Program-made: the position numbers and the translations under genes
Source of the DNA: RGIG8745 sp045576655
GTDB taxonomy: Bacteria > Bacteroidota > Bacteroidia > Bacteroidales > Bacteroidaceae
Assembly (NCBI GenBank): GCA_045576655.1
Contig: JAZNGW010000021.1
Location: 1-37,876, forward strand
Length of the DNA: 37,876 bases
Direction of reading: 5' to 3'
Part shown: piece by piece, positions 7,648 through 15,376 of the stretch
Layout: the number at the start of each line of letters is the position of its first letter
Position numbering within the stretch: the first letter of the stretch is position 1
Notes under the pieces: generated by a model
Seen by the model: the letters and a program-made list of their open reading frames with translations, nothing else
Databases searched by the model: none
What the model was told of the DNA's origin: nothing

Positions 7648-8223
7648 CTATACGTGTAAGATTTCTTTAATCAGCGGAAGGAGCACTTTGTTTATGACCT
7701 TGTCGTTAAGTCGGTGTTCTCCGTCGAATCTTGATGCTTTGGTGTAATGCTTTTTAAAAGTGTCGTAAGTGTTTACTTGAGTGTCGTGGATGCCGAAAAG
7801 TCCATAGCAGTTTTCTATGTCAAATTCCGTGATTCCCTTGAACTGCTGGCGCTCCATCTGGTTAAAGTGTTGTATTATTTCTTTGGTTATGGTAAATTCT
7901 TTCTGGTGGTCTTTTCTGCCATTGAAAAATTTATGAGTGCCAGTTTTTAATCCCTTACTCATTGTTGACATGTTGAATGCCGGATTGATGCAGATGCGCT
8001 TGAACCCTCGCATTTGCTGTGCGTACATGCCTCCCATGCTTGTTCCAATGACTAAATCAGGCTGTTCTTTTTCGCAAAGATCTTTTAAATAGGGGAGGGC
8101 ATCTGCTGGGTCGACAGGTATGTCAGGAGCGATTATTGTGTGTTCAGGCAAAACTCTTCTGAGTGTTTCTACGGTTCCGCTGGCACCAGATGAACCGAAT
8201 CCGTGGAAATAAATTATTTTCAT
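7648..8223 (-). CDS. YqiA/YcfP-type alpha/beta-fold esterase
   Basis: The 191-residue protein begins MKIIYFHGFGSS (oxyanion-hole HGF motif) and has the nucleophile elbow GTSMGG with Ser at about residue 62. Near the end GEHRLND gives a candidate catalytic His at about 170. The length and motifs fit the UPF0227/YqiA group of small cytoplasmic alpha/beta hydrolases, some of which are carboxylesterases. The natural substrate is unknown. It starts 26 bases after udk and probably shares its transcript. Confidence 0.82.
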   Translation of the reverse strand: MKIIYFHGFGSSGASGTVETLRRVLPEHTIIAPDIPVDPADALPYLKDLCEKEQPDLVIGTSMGGMYAQQMRGFKRICINPAFNMSTMSKGLKTGTHKFFNGRKDHQKEFTITKEIIQHFNQMERQQFKGITEFDIENCYGLFGIHDTQVNTYDTFKKHYTKASRFDGEHRLNDKVINKVLLPLIKEILHV

Positions 8224-8249
8224 TGTGGTAGTCTGTGTACTCTTAAGTT

Positions 8250-8870
8250 TTAATCATTTTTATTTTTTAGCGCGGCGATGATGTATTTCTTTAACATCAT
8301 GATTGCTTTGGTGTTATTCCCGCCGTTAGGAATGATGATGTCTGCATACTTCTTAGTTGGTTCTATGAACTCATCGTGCATCGGTTTAAGTACATTGCGA
8401 TACTTGCCGATGAGCATTTCAAGCGGATGTCCTCGTTCTGCAATATCTCTGGTTATGACTCTCAGTAAGCGTTCGTCTGCTTCGGCATCAACATAAATCT
8501 TCAAGTCCATAAGGTCGCGAAGTCCTTTGTCGTAAAGAGCCATGATGCCTTCTATAATTATAACGTCCTTCGGTTCGATGTTTATGGTTTCTTCAAGACG
8601 TGTGCAGGTTATGTAAGAATAAGTTGGTTGCTTGATGCTTTTGCCTGCTCTAAGCTCTTCGATTTGCGTTTCTAACAAAGGCCAATCAAAAGCGTCGGGA
8701 TGGTCAAAGTTGGTCTGTTTGCGAATTTCTAAAGGTAAGTCAGACTGGTCGTTGTAGTATGAATCTTGTGGAACTACAACTACACTCCCTGATGGCAGGC
8801 TCTCAACAATTTTTTTTACTACCGTGGTTTTTCCTGAACCAGTTCCTCCTGCTATGCCAATGATTATCAT
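8250..8870 (-). CDS. udk: uridine kinase
   Basis: It phosphorylates uridine and cytidine to UMP and CMP in pyrimidine salvage. The P-loop GGTGSGKTTV is at residues 8-17. DSYYND follows, then FDHPDAFDW (nucleoside binding) and the conserved VIIEGIMALYD. RVITRDIAERG is the usual arginine-containing lid motif. The 206-residue length is normal. It is the first gene of a two-gene unit with the YqiA-like gene. Confidence 0.96.
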   Translation of the reverse strand: MIIIGIAGGTGSGKTTVVKKIVESLPSGSVVVVPQDSYYNDQSDLPLEIRKQTNFDHPDAFDWPLLETQIEELRAGKSIKQPTYSYITCTRLEETINIEPKDVIIIEGIMALYDKGLRDLMDLKIYVDAEADERLLRVITRDIAERGHPLEMLIGKYRNVLKPMHDEFIEPTKKYADIIIPNGGNNTKAIMMLKKYIIAALKNKND

Positions 8871-8907
8871 ATACCTGTTATTTTGATTTTAGTTGTTTAG
8901 ATGATTG

Positions 8908-8915
8908 CAAAAATA
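8908..8915 (-). promoter_or_regulatory. -7 box of the udk promoter
   Basis: TATTTTTG fits TAnnTTTG, about 38 bases before the udk ATG. It lies after the tRNA-His terminator in the direction of transcription. Confidence 0.5.
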
Positions 8916-8995
8916 ACTAAAATCTGGAAGAATGGGAATCTTTTATTACATTTGTTTGGTGATAGATGTTGCTATATCCCAAAGTCGTATAAAAC

Positions 8996-9021
8996 AAAAA
9001 AACTTCCTCAATTGAGGAAGT
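8996..9021 (-). terminator. intrinsic terminator of tRNA-His
   Basis: ACTTCCTCAATTGAGGAAGT is a perfect 20-base palindrome. On the minus strand it is followed by a run of seven T. It starts two bases after the encoded CCA end of the tRNA, so the primary transcript has almost no 3' trailer before the hairpin. Confidence 0.9.
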
Positions 9022-9022
9022 C

Positions 9023-9100
9023 TGGGGTGGATGGTGGGACTCGAACCCACGACATTCAGAACCACAATCTGACGCTCTAACCGACTGAACTACAACCACC
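9023..9100 (-). tRNA. tRNA-His (GTG)
   Basis: The cloverleaf reads GGTGGTTG, D-arm GTTC...GAGC, anticodon stem TCAGA/TCTGA with loop TTGTGGT (anticodon GTG), T-arm GTGGG TTCGAGT CCCAC, acceptor 3' strand CATCCAC, C73 and an encoded CCA. The extra G at position -1 opposite C73, the hallmark of tRNA-His, is encoded. One acceptor pair, 5-68, is U-U rather than Watson-Crick. It has its own consensus promoter and terminator. Confidence 0.97.
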
Positions 9101-9129
9101 ATTTATGCGTTCGTTTCCGAAAGCGAGTG

Positions 9130-9160
9130 CAAAGTTACGCTTTTTTTTCAATCTGGCAAA
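9130..9160 (-). promoter_or_regulatory. promoter of tRNA-His
   Basis: On the minus strand TTTG, 19 bases, then TAACTTTG: a full match to the Bacteroidota housekeeping promoter (TTTG-N19-21-TAnnTTTG). The -7 box ends 30 bases before the mature tRNA 5' end. Confidence 0.85.
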
Positions 9161-9239
9161 TTCTAGAAGTGTTTTTTTTGCGTATTTCGCACTATTTGGT
9201 TTTTGGAACATGTCGTTTAAGTATGATTTTACATACTTT

Positions 9240-10118
9240 TTACTTGTAGTATTCTTTTTTACCAGCGGCAAGCGTGTTCTTCATCAATGAACAGATTGTC
9301 ATTGGACCTACGCCTCCTGGGACAGGGGTTATATATGAACATTTTTTCTCCACGTTTGCAAAATCGACATCACCGTTGAGACGGAAGCCTGTTTTGCGTG
9401 ATGGGTCTGGCACTCTTGTTGTTCCGACATCAATTACAACGGCGCCTTCTTTAACCATGTCGGATGTGACGAAGTTCGGTATACCAATGGCTGCTATGAT
9501 TATGTCTGCTTTAAGGCATTCTTCCTTGACGTTTGGTGTGTGGCTATGGCACACGGTTACGGTGGAGTCGCCAGGATAGGTCTTTTGCATCATGAGTTGA
9601 GCCATGGGTTTGCCAACGATGTTGCTTCTGCCCAATACTACGCACTTCTTTCCGCTTGTTTCAATGTCGTATCTCTTGAGAAGTTCGAGGATTCCGTTTG
9701 GAGTAGCAGATACGTAGCATGGGAGTCCTATAGACATGCGCCCTACGTTGATAGGGTGAAATCCGTCGACATCTTTACGGTAATCAATGGCTTCTATAAC
9801 CTTTTGTTCAGAAATGTGTTTTGGCAGAGGTAGTTGGACTATGAAACCGTCTACGTCGGCATCGTTGTTTAATTCGTCAACTTTAGCAAGGAGTTCGTCT
9901 TCTGTGATGTCGTCTTCGTATCTAATGAGTGTCGACTTGAATCCGCATGCTTCGCAGGCTAAAACTTTGTTCTTGACGTATGTTTCGCTTCCTCCGTCAT
10001 GCCCTACGAGGATTGCTGCAAGGTGTGGACGCTTGCCTCCGTTGTTTACAATTTCTTCAACTTCTTTTGCAATCTCTTGTTTTATGATTGCTGCTGTTGC
10101 TTTACCGTCAATTAACAT
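9240..10118 (-). CDS. folD: bifunctional methylene-THF dehydrogenase/cyclohydrolase
   Basis: FolD interconverts 5,10-methylene-, methenyl- and 10-formyl-tetrahydrofolate, supplying one-carbon units for purines and formyl-Met. The 292-residue protein has ETYVKNKVLACE with the catalytic Lys, the VDGFIVQLPLPKH signature, the Rossmann motif VLGRSNIVGKPMAQLM and PGGVGPMTICSLM near the C-terminus. It starts 36 bases after the ffh stop, so both are probably cotranscribed. Confidence 0.97.
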   Translation of the reverse strand: MLIDGKATAAIIKQEIAKEVEEIVNNGGKRPHLAAILVGHDGGSETYVKNKVLACEACGFKSTLIRYEDDITEDELLAKVDELNNDADVDGFIVQLPLPKHISEQKVIEAIDYRKDVDGFHPINVGRMSIGLPCYVSATPNGILELLKRYDIETSGKKCVVLGRSNIVGKPMAQLMMQKTYPGDSTVTVCHSHTPNVKEECLKADIIIAAIGIPNFVTSDMVKEGAVVIDVGTTRVPDPSRKTGFRLNGDVDFANVEKKCSYITPVPGGVGPMTICSLMKNTLAAGKKEYYK

Positions 10119-10154
10119 CTTATTGAATAAATAGAATTAGATAAAAGAGAATTT

Positions 10155-11498
10155 CTAGAATTTTGGCATTCCTGGCATTTTGCCCATTTTTCCCATCATG
10201 GCAGCCATCTTGTTGCCGCTCATCATTTTCATCATTTTTCTCATCTGTTCGAATTGCTTGGTCACTCGGTTCACTTCGTCTATTGTGTTACCGCTACCTT
10301 TTGCAATTCGCATTTTGCGGCTCATGTTAATGCATTCAGGATGTTCGCGTTCGTATGGAGTCATTGAACTAATCATTGCTTCAACGCTTTTGAATGCGTT
10401 GTCGTCGATGTCTAAGTCTTTAATCTGTTTGCCTACACCTGGAATCATACTAGCAAGTTCCTTGATGTTGCCCATTTTCTTGATTTGCTGAATTTGTCCG
10501 AGGAAGTCATTATAGTCGAACTTATTTTTAGCAATTTTCTTTTGAAGTTTTTTTGCCTCTTCTTCGTCAAATTGTTGTTGTGCGCGCTCTACGAATGATA
10601 CGATATCACCCATTCCGAGGATGCGGTCTGCCATTCTCTCAGGATGGAATACGTCGAGAGCTTCCATCTTTTCGCCTGTTCCGACAAATTTGATAGGTTT
10701 GTTGACAACCGTGCGGATTGACAATGCAGCACCACCTCGGGTGTCACCATCCAATTTAGTGAGCACAACTCCGTCGAAGTCCAATCTCTCATTGAATTCT
10801 TTAGCAGTATTGACGGCATCTTGTCCTGTCATTGAGTCAACGACAAAGAGGACTTCGTCAGGATTGATAGCTTCCTTGATGTTCTGGATTTCCTGCATCA
10901 TCTGCTCGTCAACGGCAAGGCGACCTGCGGTGTCGACAATCACCAGATCGTAACCTTTTGCCTTTGCTTCGTGTATACCGTGAAGGGCGATTTCTACAGG
11001 GTTCTTTGAATCGGGTTCGCTATATACTGGTACACCGATGCTTTCGCCGACAACTTTCAACTGTTCTATTGCGGCAGGACGGTACACGTCGCAGGCGATC
11101 AGTAACGGTTTTTTGTTTTTCTTTGTCTTTTGGAGTAGGGCGAGCTTTCCTGAGAATGTAGTCTTACCAGAACCTTGAAGACCAGACATCAGTACTATTG
11201 CAGGATGTCCCTTGAGAACCAGTTCCTGTGCCTCTCCACCCATCAGATGTGTGAGTTCGTCGTGGACTATCTTCACCATCAACTGGCTTGGTTTTACTGC
11301 GGTAAGCACGTTTTGTCCGAGGGCCTTCTGCTTAACTGTGTCAGTAAAAGTCTTAGCAACCTTGTAGTTTACGTCGGCTTCAAGCAAAGCCTTACGCACG
11401 TCTTTAAGAGTTTCTGCGACATTGATTTCGGTGATTTTGCCTTCACCTTTTAATATTTTGAATGACCGTTCGAGTCTTTCACTTAAATTTTCAAACAT
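10155..11498 (-). CDS. ffh: signal recognition particle protein Ffh
   Basis: The 447-residue GTPase binds signal sequences of membrane proteins and, with SRP RNA, carries them to FtsY. The N domain occupies about 1-85. The G domain follows with GLQGSGKTTFSGKLA (P-loop, about 109), DVYRPAAIEQL, DTAGRLAVDE and LTKLDGDTRGG. A methionine-rich M domain closes the protein (MRKMMKMMSGNKMAAMM near the end) with the RNA-binding SRKMRIAKGSG. The length is normal. It lies between the DedA gene (39-base gap) and folD. Confidence 0.98.
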   Translation of the reverse strand: MFENLSERLERSFKILKGEGKITEINVAETLKDVRKALLEADVNYKVAKTFTDTVKQKALGQNVLTAVKPSQLMVKIVHDELTHLMGGEAQELVLKGHPAIVLMSGLQGSGKTTFSGKLALLQKTKKNKKPLLIACDVYRPAAIEQLKVVGESIGVPVYSEPDSKNPVEIALHGIHEAKAKGYDLVIVDTAGRLAVDEQMMQEIQNIKEAINPDEVLFVVDSMTGQDAVNTAKEFNERLDFDGVVLTKLDGDTRGGAALSIRTVVNKPIKFVGTGEKMEALDVFHPERMADRILGMGDIVSFVERAQQQFDEEEAKKLQKKIAKNKFDYNDFLGQIQQIKKMGNIKELASMIPGVGKQIKDLDIDDNAFKSVEAMISSMTPYEREHPECINMSRKMRIAKGSGNTIDEVNRVTKQFEQMRKMMKMMSGNKMAAMMGKMGKMPGMPKF

Positions 11499-11537
11499 AT
11501 ATATAATTGTATAAAGTTTTAATCCTTACAAAACTGC

Positions 11538-12176
11538 TCATTTGCTTTTCTTCGTTCCTTGATATATGAGGAATGCTATTATTGCAATTACCAATGCGAT
11601 GACTGTATATCCAATGATATGGCTGTAGTGAGATATTTTAGCAATCAGTTCCTCCTTGCCAATTTGCGAATGGAAGACAAGTCCAATTCCTACTAATACC
11701 GCATTCCAAATACCTGCACCCAAGCATGTGTAGATCATGAATTTCCAGATGTTCATTTTAGACAAGCCTGCAGGGATGGATATGAGTTGTCGAATGGCTG
11801 GAATGAGACGTCCTATGAGTGTTGAAATAACTCCGTGCTTATAAAAAAATGCTTCAGCTTTTTCAACCTTCTCCTGGTCAATGAGACATATGTGACCGAA
11901 TCTGCTATTAGCAAACCGATATACGATAGGACGCCCCAGATAGTAGGCTAAAGCATAATTTACTAAGGCGCCTAACAATGCTCCGATAGTTCCACATGTG
12001 ATAATCATCCCTACGTTCATCTCTCCTTCTGCTGCAGCCATATATGCGGCAGGTATCATTACGACCTCAGATGGGAAGGGTATAAAGGAACTTTCGATGG
12101 TCATGAAGACAATAATCCAAAAATAATTCAAGTTGTCCAATGCTCCCCCCGTGAGGTTTACAATAAATTCTTCCAT
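11538..12176 (-). CDS. DedA-family membrane protein
   Basis: The 212-residue protein has the DedA/VTT features: FIPFPSEVVMIPAAY in the first third, GALLGALVNYALAYYLGR, then FYKHGVISTLIGRLIPAIRQLISIPAG with the conserved Arg residues. About five hydrophobic segments are seen. DedA proteins are inner-membrane proteins, some of which flip phospholipids or undecaprenyl phosphate; the substrate here is unknown. An upstream ATG at 12221 lies inside the promoter -7 box and cannot be the start, so the ATG at 12176 (MEEFIVNLTGG) is used. First gene of the probable DedA-ffh-folD unit. Confidence 0.92.
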   Translation of the reverse strand: MEEFIVNLTGGALDNLNYFWIIVFMTIESSFIPFPSEVVMIPAAYMAAAEGEMNVGMIITCGTIGALLGALVNYALAYYLGRPIVYRFANSRFGHICLIDQEKVEKAEAFFYKHGVISTLIGRLIPAIRQLISIPAGLSKMNIWKFMIYTCLGAGIWNAVLVGIGLVFHSQIGKEELIAKISHYSHIIGYTVIALVIAIIAFLIYQGTKKSK

Positions 12177-12218
12177 TTGGGAAATAGATATGAGTTGCTT
12201 TTTATTATTAAGTGTTTG

Positions 12219-12226
12219 CAAATTTA
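12219..12226 (-). promoter_or_regulatory. -7 box upstream of the DedA gene
   Basis: TAAATTTG fits TAnnTTTG. It decides the start of the DedA gene, because the longer reading frame would begin inside the box. Confidence 0.6.
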
Positions 12227-12305
12227 CAAAAAATATCCTTGTTAACTATTAAAAATAGTCGATATGAACTTTTTTGATATTAAATGTGTGATTAATGACT
12301 TTTTT

Positions 12306-12338
12306 TTTGCACGAAAAAATCAAAAATAACTAAATTTG
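12306..12338 (+). promoter_or_regulatory. promoter of guaA
   Basis: TTTG at 12306-12309 and TAAATTTG at 12331-12338 are 21 bases apart, within the Bacteroidota consensus. The -33 and -7 elements are both followed by CACG. The leader would be about 17-20 bases. Confidence 0.75.
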
Positions 12339-12360
12339 CACGTCATTAAATATAGTAAGT

Positions 12361-13671
12361 ATGAAACAGGACATGATTGTTATTTTGGACTTAGGCAGCC
12401 ATGAAAATACCGTTGTTGCCAGAGCTATTCGCGCCTTGGGCGTTTACAGTGAAATCTACCCGCATGACATAACTGCGGACGAGTTGAAGGCGTTGCCTAA
12501 TGTAAAAGGTGTTATAATCAATGGCGGTCCGAACAATGTTATCGACGGAGTTGAAATAGATGTTCTCCCTGAAATATATGAAGCAGGATTCCCAGTGATC
12601 TCTGCTGGTCACGCTAAGGCTTTGTGCGATGTTAAATTGCCTCAGTTCGAAAACAATGAGGAGGCAATCAAGAATGCCGTTAAGTCTTTTGTTTTCGAAA
12701 CATGTAAGGCTGAGGCTAACTGGAATATGAAGAATTTCGTTGCTGACCAGATAGAGTTAGTCCGTCGTCAGGTGGGTGACAAGAAGGTTCTTCTGGCTCT
12801 TTCAGGAGGAGTTGACAGTTCTGTTGTTGCAGCACTCTTGCTCAAGGCTATAGGTGAGAACCTCGTATGTGTTCACGTAAATCACGGACTTATGCGTAAG
12901 GGCGAGTCGGAAAATGTAGTTGAAGTATTCCGCAACCAGCTTAGTGCAAATCTCGTTTACGTGGATGCTACAGATCGTTTCCTTGGACTTCTCGAAGGTG
13001 TGGCTGATCCAGAACAAAAGCGTAAGATTATAGGTGGAGAGTTCATTCGTGTATTTGAGGAAGAGGCACGCAAGCTTGCCGGTGGTATAGATTTCCTCGG
13101 ACAGGGCACTATATATCCAGACATTGTGGAGAGCGGAACAAAGACTGCTAAGTGCGTGAAGAGCCACCACAACGTAGGCGGACTTCCTGAAGATCTTCAG
13201 TTCGAACTCGTTGAACCTTTGAAGCAACTCTTCAAGGATGAGGTTCGTGCTTGCGGTGTTGAACTTGGTTTGCCATACGAGATGGTTTATCGTCAGCCGT
13301 TCCCTGGACCAGGACTCGGAGTACGTTGCCTTGGTGCAATTACTCGCGACCGTCTTGAAGCGCTTCGTGAGAGCGATGCAATCCTTCGTGAGGAGTTTGC
13401 AAAAGCAGGTCTTGACAAGAAAGTATGGCAGTACTTCACTATTGTTCCAGACTTCAAGTCTGTTGGTGTTAAGGATAACGCACGTAGCTATGACTGGCCG
13501 GTAATTATACGCGCGGTAAACACTATTGATGCGATGACAGCAAGCATCGAGCAGATTGAGTGGCCAATTCTCCTGAAGATAACTGACCGTATCCTCAAGG
13601 AAGTTCCTGGCGTCAATCGCGTATGCTACGATATGTCACCAAAGCCATGCGCAACAATCGAGTGGGAGTAA
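12361..13671 (+). CDS. guaA: GMP synthetase with a vestigial glutaminase domain
   Basis: The ATP-pyrophosphatase part is complete: LALSGGVDSSVVAALL (PP-loop, about 145-160), VHVNHGLMRKGE, the KSHHNVGGLP loop, YRQPFPGPGLGVRCLG and the C-terminal CATIEWE. It makes GMP from XMP, ATP and an amino donor. Normal GuaA proteins have about 510-525 residues; this one has 436. The deficit falls in the class I glutamine amidotransferase domain. Its first 80 residues are recognisable (ILDLGSHENTVVARAIRALGVY, IINGGPNN), but SAGHAKALC replaces the nucleophile elbow GxCxG and about 85 residues with the catalytic His-Glu are missing. The frame is intact. It should therefore need free ammonia or a separate glutaminase. 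Own promoter and terminator. Confidence 0.9.
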   Translation: MKQDMIVILDLGSHENTVVARAIRALGVYSEIYPHDITADELKALPNVKGVIINGGPNNVIDGVEIDVLPEIYEAGFPVISAGHAKALCDVKLPQFENNEEAIKNAVKSFVFETCKAEANWNMKNFVADQIELVRRQVGDKKVLLALSGGVDSSVVAALLLKAIGENLVCVHVNHGLMRKGESENVVEVFRNQLSANLVYVDATDRFLGLLEGVADPEQKRKIIGGEFIRVFEEEARKLAGGIDFLGQGTIYPDIVESGTKTAKCVKSHHNVGGLPEDLQFELVEPLKQLFKDEVRACGVELGLPYEMVYRQPFPGPGLGVRCLGAITRDRLEALRESDAILREEFAKAGLDKKVWQYFTIVPDFKSVGVKDNARSYDWPVIIRAVNTIDAMTASIEQIEWPILLKITDRILKEVPGVNRVCYDMSPKPCATIEWE

Positions 13672-13698
13672 TAAGAATAAAAAGGCATATTTAAAATA

Positions 13699-13736
13699 AG
13701 GCTGTGGCGTAATTAGTTTTACGGTGCAGCCTTTTT
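13699..13736 (+). terminator. intrinsic terminator of guaA
   Basis: AGGCTG and CAGCCT, with an inner CGTAA/TTACG stem, are followed by TTTTTCT. It lies 28 bases after the guaA stop. Confidence 0.8.
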
Positions 13737-13819
13737 CTGTAGTTTTGTGATTAATTATTTTAAGACGGATACATCTGTTTTTGTTACTTTGTTAATTGAC
13801 AATATAATAGTGTTTTTTA

Positions 13820-13827
13820 TATCTTTG
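13820..13827 (+). promoter_or_regulatory. -7 box before the lone nuclease gene
   Basis: TATCTTTG fits TAnnTTTG and lies 35 bases before the ATG at 13862. There is no clear TTTG at -33; TTGAC occurs about 20 bases upstream. Confidence 0.5.
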
Positions 13828-13861
13828 TTGCATAATATTATTTAATCTGAACCGTAATTAT

Positions 13862-14941
13862 ATGAATATTTGGAATACTATATGTAAAGACATATTAGAT
13901 AAAAAGATAAAGCAAGCCACAGAAAAAGAATATCAAGAACTTGTCTATACACACTTTCGTTACTTGTTAGGCTGGCACTGTGAGCGTGTGGAAAACCAAT
14001 ATAAATTAAGAGTTGGCAGTACAGTAAACTATGTATATCCTGATATTGTATTTTTCAAGAACGACAGTCCTTTGTTCGTTATTGAAATGAAAAAGCCCAA
14101 CCACATTCAAAACAAAGAAGAAATAATACAACTTTTCTCATATATGAAATTACTACCAGTACAATTTGGTATATATATGGGAGAACATATAGAATTGTTT
14201 TATTATGAGTTTGGCAAAGAACCTATAAGCGTATTGAAAATTGACTTCGTAGAAAACTCTAATAATGGCAAAAACTTTATTGCACTTTTTAAGCAAGAAA
14301 ATTTCAGCGTAGAACAACTTGCTGATTTTTGCAATACACAAATAGCGAAACGAGAAGAGCAAAAAGAGATTAACGAGTTTATCAACAAACTTACAACAGA
14401 AAAAGGAAAGCAATTATTTTTTGAATTGTTAAACCAGAAATTACTAAATGAGGGTTATAGTACAGGGCAAATAGAAAAAATCATCAATGAAATTGAGATA
14501 AATATTTATCGTAAAAATCAAAGACCAATGCAACAACAGATACAAGATATTCCATTGATTAAACAACCTACTATAACAAATAATAAAAATAAGCATAAAC
14601 ATTTAGACAATACTCACTATAAACTTAATGGATATGGTGATTATGGTAAAGGTCGTTTAGCATTAGCCATAGTACAGTTGTTTGTTAGAAACAACCCGAA
14701 ACTCACTTATTATGAAATTGCAAATAAAATTCCATTTGGTGTAAAAGAGTATTCAGAAATAAAAAAGTGGAAAGAAAGCACAAATGACTCAAGAAAAGAT
14801 ACTCGTTGGTTTGAAGATGATTTAATGAATAGTGCAGACGGCATAAGTTTTGCTTTTACAACACAAATTGATCGTCATAATATTGGAGCATTTATAGATT
14901 TTGCCATTACACAAGGATATATAGTAGAACCTATCAAATAA
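13862..14941 (+). CDS. lone HsdR-N-like (type I restriction-type) nuclease protein
   Basis: The 359-residue protein begins with a PD-(D/E)xK domain like the N-terminus of type I restriction HsdR subunits. Visible are YQELVYTHFRYLLGW, VYPDIVFF (Asp 61) and LFVIEMKKPN (Glu 75 and Lys 77), followed by IQLFSYMKLLPVQFGIYMGE. A polar linker (about 180-250) leads to a C-terminal part with YYEIANKIPFGVKEYSEIKKW, resembling a small winged-helix region. There is no helicase motor, and no HsdM or HsdS neighbour. The codon use is very AT-rich (many Lys, Asn, Ile) unlike guaA before it, which suggests transfer. Function may be defence, but this is an inference. It has its own promoter and terminator. Confidence 0.7.
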   Translation: MNIWNTICKDILDKKIKQATEKEYQELVYTHFRYLLGWHCERVENQYKLRVGSTVNYVYPDIVFFKNDSPLFVIEMKKPNHIQNKEEIIQLFSYMKLLPVQFGIYMGEHIELFYYEFGKEPISVLKIDFVENSNNGKNFIALFKQENFSVEQLADFCNTQIAKREEQKEINEFINKLTTEKGKQLFFELLNQKLLNEGYSTGQIEKIINEIEINIYRKNQRPMQQQIQDIPLIKQPTITNNKNKHKHLDNTHYKLNGYGDYGKGRLALAIVQLFVRNNPKLTYYEIANKIPFGVKEYSEIKKWKESTNDSRKDTRWFEDDLMNSADGISFAFTTQIDRHNIGAFIDFAITQGYIVEPIK

Positions 14942-15049
14942 ACTTTGGCACCAGTACACTCTTCAAAGAATAAAACAAAAAGTTAAAGTTTTGATAATAA
15001 AGTTATAATATCAAGTTAAGTAATAAAAACGATTTTAATATATATTAGC

Positions 15050-15085
15050 AAGCCTCAATCCGTTAAAGGGTTGGGGCTTTGTTTT
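15050..15085 (+). terminator. intrinsic terminator after the lone nuclease gene
   Basis: AAGCCTCAATCC and GGGTTGGGGCTT pair over 12 bases with G-U wobbles around a GTTAAA loop, followed by TTGTTTT. It lies about 110 bases after the stop codon. Confidence 0.75.
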
Positions 15086-15187
15086 CTATTTGTATTTATA
15101 AATGTAACGTTGATATTTGAATGAAAATCAGGATACTTTAGGTGCTGTAATGGTGTTTGGGAAAAGTATTGGGACCTTGCTTTTTTT

Positions 15188-15319
15188 CGAGGGCGGTCGT
15201 GGTTAAAAGCGACCGAGGTCGTGATACGACGCCACCGCGGTGGCGTTAAGATGCGACCGCGGTGGAGATATGATACGACCGCGGTGGAGATTTCCTCCTA
15301 CGGCCGTAGTGATTCAACT
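15188..15319. repeat. 22-bp dyad array 1 (six units)
   Basis: Six units of exactly 22 bp start at 15188, 15210, 15232, 15254, 15276 and 15298. The first 12 bases of each form a symmetric core: CGAGGGCGGTCG, CGACCGAGGTCG, CCACCGCGGTGG, CGACCGCGGTGG (twice) and CTACGGCCGTAG. Symmetry holds at 4 to 6 of 6 base pairs in each. The last 10 bases vary, often TGAT or GATA-like. A period of 22 is not a multiple of three, so it is not coding. A second six-unit array of the same plan lies at 37377-37508. Confidence 0.85.
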
Positions 15320-15376
15320 TAATTAATATAGGGAATAAAGCAAACTATGCAGACTGATTTGTGTTGGTGTGGTGTG

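Larger units (their letters stand above)
14942..15376. other. 435-bp intergenic region between two convergent genes
   Basis: It holds a terminator (15050-15085), about 100 bases with no visible structure, then the six-unit 22-bp array (15188-15319) and a short AT-rich end before the nrnA stop. No gene is supported. Confidence 0.7.

Noticed and set aside
12177..12221. Longer start of the DedA gene
   Set aside because: The ATG at 12221 lies within the TAAATTTG promoter box, and the added residues are not typical of DedA proteins.
12361..13671. Frameshift or sequencing error as the cause of the short guaA
   Set aside because: The missing part is internal and the frame stays open on both sides, so a single-base error cannot explain it.
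15188..15319. CRISPR array
   Set aside because: The conserved part is 12 bases and the spacer 10; CRISPR repeats and spacers are each above 20, and no cas gene is near.
13672..15376. Genomic island at the 3' end of guaA
   Set aside because: This is a known integration hotspot, but there is no integrase and I found no second copy of the guaA 3' end downstream. The lone AT-rich gene is not enough.
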